10,498 nt of DNA, from assembly GCA_025351035.1 (NCBI GenBank), contig JANXWT010000425.1:1-10498 (forward strand). Reading direction: 5' to 3'. Shown here piece after piece: positions 6,392-10,498 of this stretch; the first letter of the stretch is position 1, and every line of letters begins with the position of its first letter. The notes beneath the pieces are model-generated. The model saw only the letters and a list, made by a program, of their open reading frames with translations, ran no database searches and was not told where the DNA came from. Origin of the DNA: Opitutia bacterium (GTDB lineage Bacteria; Verrucomicrobiota; Verrucomicrobiia; Opitutales; Opitutaceae). The position numbers were made by a program, and so were the translations under genes.

Positions 6392-7264
6392 ATGCGCAAC
6401 CTCGTCCGTGGTTTCGCCACACTAGCCTTGGCCGCGTTGCCGTTGGAGGCGGTGGAGTTCAGCGGGCAAGCCGGCCTCATCTGGGCCGACAACCTCAGCC
6501 GCACCTCCTTCGGGCCCGACCAGCAGAGCGCTGCCGTCTTCAGCGGCACGGTGAGCGCAGCGCAGAGCCGGCAGCTCGCGCCCAGTCTATTGCTCTTGGT
6601 GTCGGCCGACGTGTGCGTGGAGCAGGTGCCCTCGTTCACGGCGCTGGACCAACTCCACGCGGGGCTCCGCGTGCAACTGCACCGGAAGTTCGGCCTCGGG
6701 CCATTTGCGCCGGTGTTGGAGACCGGCGTCGCGATCACGCGTGCAAACTTTCGCGAGTCCGGCCGCAGCGGCTGGCGCACCGAAGCCTCTCTCGGATTGC
6801 GCCAACGCCTGACCGAGACGCTGCGCGTCGCCGCGCACGGCCGCTGGGAGGAATTTGCCGCCGCGCACCGGCCCTTCGACCTGCGCAGCCGCCGCCTCGC
6901 GCTCGAGCTGAACTGGGACGCCGCCGAGCGCTGGCAACTAGTCGGCGGCGCGAGTCGATTCTGGGGCCAGCTTACGGCCAACGCTTCGGAGAACATTTAC
7001 TACCGAGCCCTCGCCGGCAGTTTCGGCCCGCGCATCGGCGTTTACTATCACAGCATTCCGTGGGAGGAGTCCGGCACGTTTGGACCGGGTTGGGTCGCCT
7101 ACCGTGTCGATTGCTCCGCCGACTTCTGGTGGCTCGGTGCGACGTTCGCCCTCTCGGCGAAAACCTCGCTGCCCTTCCGCTACGAAGCGGTGAAGGTCGT
7201 CAACCGCGCCGCCGTCCGTTACGACTCGGCTTTTTGGTCGCTCAGTGTCGTGCGCCGCTTCTAG
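6392..7264 (+). CDS. Predicted outer-membrane beta-barrel protein of unknown function
   Basis: I do not recognise a named family. The 290-residue product begins with a likely signal peptide (MRNLVRGFATLALAALPLEA, 1-20). The mature part shows alternating hydrophobic/polar strands with many aromatic and glycine residues, such as LAGSFGPRIGVYYH and WWLGATFALSAK. It ends in SVVRRF, and a terminal Phe is the usual C-terminal signature of outer-membrane barrels recognised by the BAM machinery. This suggests a small barrel of perhaps 10-12 strands; the strand count is not derived. The start could instead be GTG 6383, which overlaps the tesA stop and adds three residues (MNP); ATG 6392 gives the cleaner signal peptide. 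The stop lies 9 bp before the cupredoxin gene, so the protein probably works with it and the cyclase, as a channel or anchor for whatever is sensed. The same reading frame is open leftward into tesA (to 5948), but that part is a shadow of tesA. Confidence 0.72.
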   Translation: MRNLVRGFATLALAALPLEAVEFSGQAGLIWADNLSRTSFGPDQQSAAVFSGTVSAAQSRQLAPSLLLLVSADVCVEQVPSFTALDQLHAGLRVQLHRKFGLGPFAPVLETGVAITRANFRESGRSGWRTEASLGLRQRLTETLRVAAHGRWEEFAAAHRPFDLRSRRLALELNWDAAERWQLVGGASRFWGQLTANASENIYYRALAGSFGPRIGVYYHSIPWEESGTFGPGWVAYRVDCSADFWWLGATFALSAKTSLPFRYEAVKVVNRAAVRYDSAFWSLSVVRRF

Positions 7265-7273
7265 CCTGTGGTC

Positions 7274-7915
7274 ATGCACCGACTGTCCCTGCTGCCCGCC
7301 GCCTGGCTGCTGGCCCTCAGCCTCGCATCCGCTGCCGAGCTGCGCCTCGCGGCGCGCGATGCCAAGGGCCTGCCGGTCGCTGATGCGGTCGTGTCGCTCC
7401 TGCCGCTCGACAGCCCCGCGCCCACCGGCTCCATCACCTGCGAAGCTGCGGTGCAGCAACAGGGTCAGGAATTCTCTCCCTTTGTGACCGTCGTGCAAAC
7501 GGGCACCGCGGTGAAGTTCCCCAACCGCGACACCGTGCAGCACCACGTTTACTCTTTGTCCAAGGCGAGGAAATTCGAGCTGCCGCTCTACAATCCGGGT
7601 CGCGCCGAGGTCATTGTCTTCGACCAGCCCGGCCTCATCACCCTCGGCTGCAATATTCACGACTGGATGCTCGCCTACGTCGTGGTGGTGGCCACGCCAT
7701 GGTTCGCCCAGACCGACGCCGCCGGCACGGCGACGGTCACCGCACCGCCGGGCCGCTACCGGCTTGAGCTGTGGCACCCGCGGCTGGCCGCCTTGCTGAC
7801 GAGTGAGATCACCCTCACGGCCGGCGAAGCCCCGCCGCTGCCGTTTACGCTGACCTTGAAACCCGACCGCCGCATCCACCGCCCGGCCGACGCCAAACCC
7901 GGCGCCTACCGGTAA
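7274..7915 (+). CDS. Secreted cupredoxin-like protein ('methylamine utilization protein' type)
   Basis: A predicted exported blue-copper-fold protein of 213 residues. It has a signal peptide (1-20, ending SLASA), then about 40 residues resembling the start of a carboxypeptidase-regulatory-like beta domain (LRLAARDAKGLPVADAVV), then a cupredoxin domain (about 60-145). Candidate copper ligands are H90 in NRDTVQHHVYS and C126, H129 and M132 in GCNIHDWM, a Cys-x2-His-x2-Met loop. The tail (146-195) is a beta-rich segment, TDAAGTATVTAPPGRYRLELWHP, typical of Ig-like/CarboxypepD_reg modules. Database entries of this type are often named methylamine utilization protein, but no mau enzyme gene lies nearby, so that name should not be read as function. 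ATG 7274 is preferred over the in-frame GTG 7268. The gene sits 9 bp after the barrel gene and 6 bp before the cyclase gene. It may carry electrons, bind copper, or be the ligand-sensing partner of the cyclase. Confidence 0.85.
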   Translation: MHRLSLLPAAWLLALSLASAAELRLAARDAKGLPVADAVVSLLPLDSPAPTGSITCEAAVQQQGQEFSPFVTVVQTGTAVKFPNRDTVQHHVYSLSKARKFELPLYNPGRAEVIVFDQPGLITLGCNIHDWMLAYVVVVATPWFAQTDAAGTATVTAPPGRYRLELWHPRLAALLTSEITLTAGEAPPLPFTLTLKPDRRIHRPADAKPGAYR

Positions 7916-7921
7916 CCCGCC

Positions 7922-9646
7922 GTGCCGCCCCCGCTGTTCCGATTCCGCCGCTTCGGCCTCCGCGTGCTCTTCATGCTGCTCGCCCTGCTCGGCACCGTGC
8001 TCGGTGCGACCTACCAGCTCGTCACGCGCGCCAACGACACCAACGCTCGCGCGCACATCGAGGCCAATCTCGAACTCGGCGCCCGCATCTATGATCGCTC
8101 CGTGCTCAAGCAGATCGAGCATCTCACGGGCAGTGCGGGTGTGATGACTCAGGACTACGCCATCAAGCAGGTGCTGCTCTCCGACCGTCCCGATACGCGC
8201 ACCCTCAGCTCAAATCTCAAGAGTTTCACCGGCCGCGTCGGCGCCCCGGTCATTGCCTTGTTTAATACCCAAGGCGAACTTCTGGCCAACAGCGCAGCCG
8301 GTATGGACAACGAAAACCGCGGTCCGTTCGCCCACCTGATCCACACCGCCACGGACCAAGACATGCCCGAGGGCAACGGTTTCGCCTACCTCGACCGGGC
8401 GCTGCATGTGCTCGTTGTCGTGCCGCTCTACGCGCCGTTTCCCGAAGTCGCTGCCTGGTTTGGCCTCGCGTTTCCCATCAACACCAAATTCGCCCGCGAG
8501 ATCAAGGACGTCACCCAGCTCGAGGTGACCTTCGTTTCCACCGAGGATTCTACCGGGCCGCGCGTGCTGACCACCACCCTGCCCGGCCGCGAGGCCGCCG
8601 CGGTCGCCCTCGCCGCCGCCGCCAACATGAAACACCCGGTCCGCATCCGCACGCTCGACCTCGCCGGCGAAAGCTATGTGACCCTCTTCAAACCGCAGGA
8701 AATGCTCGGCGACGCCGCGGTGACCGTCGTGCTGCAACGCCCGCTCAGCACCGAACTGGCCGCCGCGCGTGAGCTGGAAAATTTTGTGCTGCTCATTTCG
8801 CTCGCTGCGCTGGCCGTGGCTGCGCTTATGGCGCTCTGGATCGCGCGCGGTGTCAGCCAACCCGTGCGGGCGCTCGCCGCGCACACCCGGCACGTCGCCG
8901 CCGGCGACTACACGCACCATATCGACCTCCGGCGCGAGGACGAGCTCGGCCAACTCGCCGCGTCCTTCAATCACATGACCTCCGGACTCGCCGAACGCGA
9001 CCGCGTGCGCGACTTGCTGGGCAAAGTGGTCTCGCCGGAGATCGCCGCGCAGTTGCTGGGCTCCGACCTGCGGCTCGGTGGCGAGGAACGCGAAGTGACC
9101 ATTCTGTTCTGCGACATCAGGAATTTCACGGCGCTGAGCGAGCGGCGGGCCCCCACCGAAGTCCTCACGTTGCTCAACCGCTATCTTGACCGGATGAGTG
9201 GTGTCGTGGAGAAGCACGGCGGCGTCATCGACAAATACATCGGCGACGCGATCATGGCCCTGTTCGGCGCGCCGGTGGCAGCGGCGGACGCGGCCGACCG
9301 TGCGCTCGCCGCCGCGCTTGCCATGGGTGCCGCGCTCGACGAGCTGAACCAGCAACTCGCCACTGACGGCATCCCCGCTCTGGAAATCGGTATCGGCATC
9401 AACACCGCCCGCGTCGTCGCCGGGAACATGGGCTCGAAGACCCGCCTCAACTACACGGTGATCGGCGACGGGGTGAACCTTGCTTCGCGTCTCGAGTCGC
9501 TCACCAAGGAGACGGACTATCGCGCGCGCATCATCGTCAGCGAAGCCACTGTGCTCGCGGCGAAGAATCCGCCGCCGCTGCGTCCCCTTGGCGAAGTCAC
9601 CGTCAAGGGCAAGGCCACCGCGGTGCAAATTTTCGGGCTCGAGTAG
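7922..9646 (+). CDS. Membrane class III adenylate cyclase with periplasmic sensor and HAMP
   Basis: Predicted to make cAMP from ATP in the cytoplasm in response to a periplasmic signal. It has 574 residues: a basic N-terminus (RFRRFGLR), TM1 (about 12-33), a periplasmic Cache-like sensor domain (about 35-284), TM2 (about 287-308), HAMP (about 308-361, with PVRALAAHTRHVAAGDY and EDELGQLAASFNHM), a short linker (RVRDLLGKVVSPEIAAQLL) and a cyclase domain (about 388-574). The metal-binding Asp are D398 (LFCDIRNF) and D442 (YIGDAIMALFG). The substrate-specifying pair is K438 and T512 (Lys plus Thr, the class IIIb pattern that selects ATP). Transition-state residues N519 and R523 are in VNLASRLE. 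Nothing needed for catalysis is missing. The start is GTG 7922, 6 bp after the cupredoxin stop; the next in-frame ATG would cut into TM1. A tight operon with the cupredoxin and barrel genes suggests they supply or filter its signal. Class IIIb enzymes are often bicarbonate-stimulated, so a second cytoplasmic input is possible. Confidence 0.93.
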   Translation: MPPPLFRFRRFGLRVLFMLLALLGTVLGATYQLVTRANDTNARAHIEANLELGARIYDRSVLKQIEHLTGSAGVMTQDYAIKQVLLSDRPDTRTLSSNLKSFTGRVGAPVIALFNTQGELLANSAAGMDNENRGPFAHLIHTATDQDMPEGNGFAYLDRALHVLVVVPLYAPFPEVAAWFGLAFPINTKFAREIKDVTQLEVTFVSTEDSTGPRVLTTTLPGREAAAVALAAAANMKHPVRIRTLDLAGESYVTLFKPQEMLGDAAVTVVLQRPLSTELAAARELENFVLLISLAALAVAALMALWIARGVSQPVRALAAHTRHVAAGDYTHHIDLRREDELGQLAASFNHMTSGLAERDRVRDLLGKVVSPEIAAQLLGSDLRLGGEEREVTILFCDIRNFTALSERRAPTEVLTLLNRYLDRMSGVVEKHGGVIDKYIGDAIMALFGAPVAAADAADRALAAALAMGAALDELNQQLATDGIPALEIGIGINTARVVAGNMGSKTRLNYTVIGDGVNLASRLESLTKETDYRARIIVSEATVLAAKNPPPLRPLGEVTVKGKATAVQIFGLE

Positions 9647-9666
9647 ACGCGCGCAGCGCACGCCGC

Positions 9667-10122
9667 CTATCGCGCCCGCGATTTCTCCGCGGCCACCTTG
9701 ATCTTGGCCCGCACCGTCTGCGGGATTGGGGCGGAGATCATCTGGCCGCTCTCGGGATCGTTTTTCACACAAACTGCCGTGATCTCGCCGCGCGCCGAGA
9801 CCATGGCCTCGGGCCGCCCACGGACAACTTTGCGGAACTGGAAAACATAAACCACCGCCCGCGTGCGGACTTCCTTCACGAGCAGCCGGACTTCCACGGT
9901 GTCGCCGTAGCGAAAAGGCGCGCGGTATTCGCAGCTCACGTTCACGCGGGGCCAGCCGACCACCTTTCCGGGGTTGAACGAGATCAGCGGCAAACCCAGC
10001 GACTGGTAGAACGCCGTCTCACATGCCTCCATCCAGCGGAAGAAATTCGAGAAATGCACGATGCCCGCCATGTCCGTCTCGACGAACTCCACCTTGCGCC
10101 TGATCTTGAATTGCGAAGCCAT
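9667..10122 (-). CDS. Hotdog-fold acyl-CoA thioesterase (4HBT/YbgC-like)
   Basis: A 151-residue single-hotdog-domain protein that should hydrolyse acyl-CoA or hydroxybenzoyl-CoA thioesters in the cytosol. The family active-site helix is visible as VEFVETDMAGIVHFSNFFRWME, with catalytic D17, a His at 23 and the conserved FxNxxxxxE pattern (E32). The SCEYRAPFRYGDTVEV block (63-78) is the standard second strand pair. The last 20 residues (RAKIKVAAEKSRAR) are basic and extend beyond the fold. The ATG at 10122 is the only reasonable start; frames further upstream have no family similarity. It is convergent with the cyclase gene (20 bp between stops, no clear terminator hairpin) and divergent from the small pair at 10240. 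In Proteobacteria YbgC goes with tol-pal, but no tol gene is seen here, and a 1,4-dihydroxy-2-naphthoyl-CoA-type role is equally possible. Confidence 0.88.
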   Translation of the reverse strand: MASQFKIRRKVEFVETDMAGIVHFSNFFRWMEACETAFYQSLGLPLISFNPGKVVGWPRVNVSCEYRAPFRYGDTVEVRLLVKEVRTRAVVYVFQFRKVVRGRPEAMVSARGEITAVCVKNDPESGQMISAPIPQTVRAKIKVAAEKSRAR

Positions 10123-10134
10123 GCCGCGACGATT

Positions 10135-10145
10135 CGGAAATTCCG
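10135..10145. promoter_or_regulatory. Small palindrome in the thioesterase/small-pair divergent region
   Basis: CGGAA-A-TTCCG is a perfect 5-bp inverted repeat with one central base. It lies 13 bp upstream of the thioesterase start, in the 117-bp divergent region (10123-10239). Toxin-antitoxin pairs often bind palindromes near their own promoter, but this one is nearly 100 bp from the pair, so it could just as well belong to the thioesterase or be chance. Confidence 0.22.
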
Positions 10146-10239
10146 CCGCGCACGCAACGCCGTTTCGCCCGGTCCTCGAATTCAAATCCGCCGCCGCCTG
10201 CCTTCTTGACTCCGAACTTTGCCCGGCAATCCTAACGCC

Positions 10240-10431
10240 ATGTCCCGCCCCGAACTCAAGGCCGTCGTTGATCGTTGCACGCCGTCCGACCAGCGCTATC
10301 TGCTCGCTTATCTGCGTTCGAAAGATCCGGCCTTCCAGCGCAAGCTGGCTGCCGCCGACCGCGAGATGGATGCCGGCCGCAAAGTCCGCCTGCGCGCCAC
10401 TCGGCGCGGCGTGGCCCGCCTCACCGCGTGA
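10240..10431 (+). CDS. Small antitoxin-like protein, first gene of a coupled pair
   Basis: A 63-residue basic protein with no signal peptide or membrane segment. I do not recognise a named family with certainty. The visible layout is a short helix (PELKAVVDR), a second helix typical of small antitoxins (TPSDQRYLLAYLRSKDPAFQRKL), then AAADREMDAGRKVRLRATRR. An ending of the form M-x-x-G-x-K-x-x-L after a charged helix is common in antitoxins of RelE/ParE-type systems. The start is ATG 10240; an in-frame TTG at 10219 is less likely. Its TGA overlaps the GTG start of the next gene (GTGA, 10428-10431), so translation is probably coupled. No helix-turn-helix or ribbon-helix-helix DNA-binding domain is obvious, so autoregulation cannot be claimed. 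It could instead be an unrelated small protein. Confidence 0.62.
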   Translation: MSRPELKAVVDRCTPSDQRYLLAYLRSKDPAFQRKLAAADREMDAGRKVRLRATRRGVARLTA

Positions 10432-10498
10432 AGCTCCGCCCCTACGAGATCGTCGCACCCCTGACGGTTTACGAGGAGCTGCGAGTCATGCGTCGATC
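10428..10498 (+). CDS. Start of the second gene of the small pair, possibly a toxin (truncated by window)
   Basis: Only 23 codons are present: GTG start, then KLRPYEIVAPLTVYEELR and VMRR, where the window ends. The GTG sits inside the preceding stop (GTGA). The N-terminus has the Y-x-I/V strand followed by a helix with E and L residues that RelE/ParE-like toxins show, but the visible length is too short to assign a family. The call rests on gene order, coupling and size of the first gene. Confidence 0.42.
   Translation, partial: MKLRPYEIVAPLTVYEELRVMRR

Noticed and set aside
7274..7915. Assignment to methylamine utilisation
   Set aside because: No methylamine dehydrogenase subunit, amicyanin or other mau gene is nearby; the name is a database habit for this cupredoxin type.
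6938..8122. 394-codon open frame on the minus strand
   Set aside because: Covers three real plus-strand genes antisense and has no recognisable motif.
9647..9666. Bidirectional terminator between the convergent cyclase and thioesterase genes
   Set aside because: Only 20 bp separate the stops and I find no stem of useful length or a T-run on either strand.
8210..9772. 520-codon open frame on the minus strand
   Set aside because: Antisense to the adenylate cyclase gene, whose motifs are complete; the composition is Gly/Arg/His-rich without domains.
10206..10234. TTGACT at 10206-10211 as a -35 box for the small gene pair
   Set aside because: The matching -10 position holds only ATCCTA and transcription would start at or after the ATG at 10240; a leaderless message is conceivable but unsupported.
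1..10498. tRNA, rRNA, CRISPR array, insertion sequence or prophage
   Set aside because: No cloverleaf-like sequence, regularly spaced repeats, terminal inverted repeats or transposase/integrase motifs were seen; the space is almost fully used by the listed genes.

Overview
The window is about 10.5 kb of GC-rich, tightly packed bacterial chromosome with 11 genes, two of them cut by the window ends. I see no rRNA, tRNA, CRISPR array, phage gene or transposase. Gene content (a polyphosphate-glucokinase-like ROK kinase, a TesA/ABC/FtsX locus, a small antitoxin-like pair) and the near-absence of Shine-Dalgarno sequences suggest a Gram-negative, probably Verrucomicrobiota (Opitutaceae-like). That placement is inference from gene style, not from a marker gene.

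Left block, minus strand (5698 down to 1). An ABC ATPase (5006-5698) is followed after 4 bp by a large FtsX-family permease (2482-5001), whose stop overlaps the start of a SlyD-type FKBP prolyl isomerase (2024-2485) by 4 bp. A polyphosphate-glucokinase-like gene (1253-1981) follows 42 bp later. These four look like one transcription unit, with a GC-rich hairpin just after the glucokinase stop. Further on is a separate LytS/YehU-type membrane histidine kinase (1088 to beyond position 1), complete apart from its extreme C-terminus; its response regulator is probably outside the window.

Middle block, plus strand (5781-9646). tesA (periplasmic SGNH esterase/lysophospholipase) diverges from the ABC genes across an 82-bp intergenic region. 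The arrangement tesA <-> ATPase-permease is the same as E. coli tesA/ybbA/ybbP. Directly behind tesA, with gaps of only 5, 9 and 6 bp, come three genes that appear to form a signalling cassette: a predicted outer-membrane beta-barrel protein, a secreted cupredoxin with an apparent Cu-ligand set (His, Cys-x2-His-x2-Met), and a membrane class III adenylate cyclase with a periplasmic sensor domain and HAMP linker. The simplest reading is that copper, redox state or a small molecule at the envelope is sensed by the cupredoxin/periplasmic module and converted to cytoplasmic cAMP. This is the most interesting part of the window.

Right block. A minus-strand hotdog-fold thioesterase (9667-10122) converges on the cyclase. 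It diverges from a small plus-strand pair (10240-10431, and 10428 to beyond the window end) joined by a 4-bp GTGA overlap. The pair has the size, order and coupling of a toxin-antitoxin module, but the second gene is cut after 23 codons.
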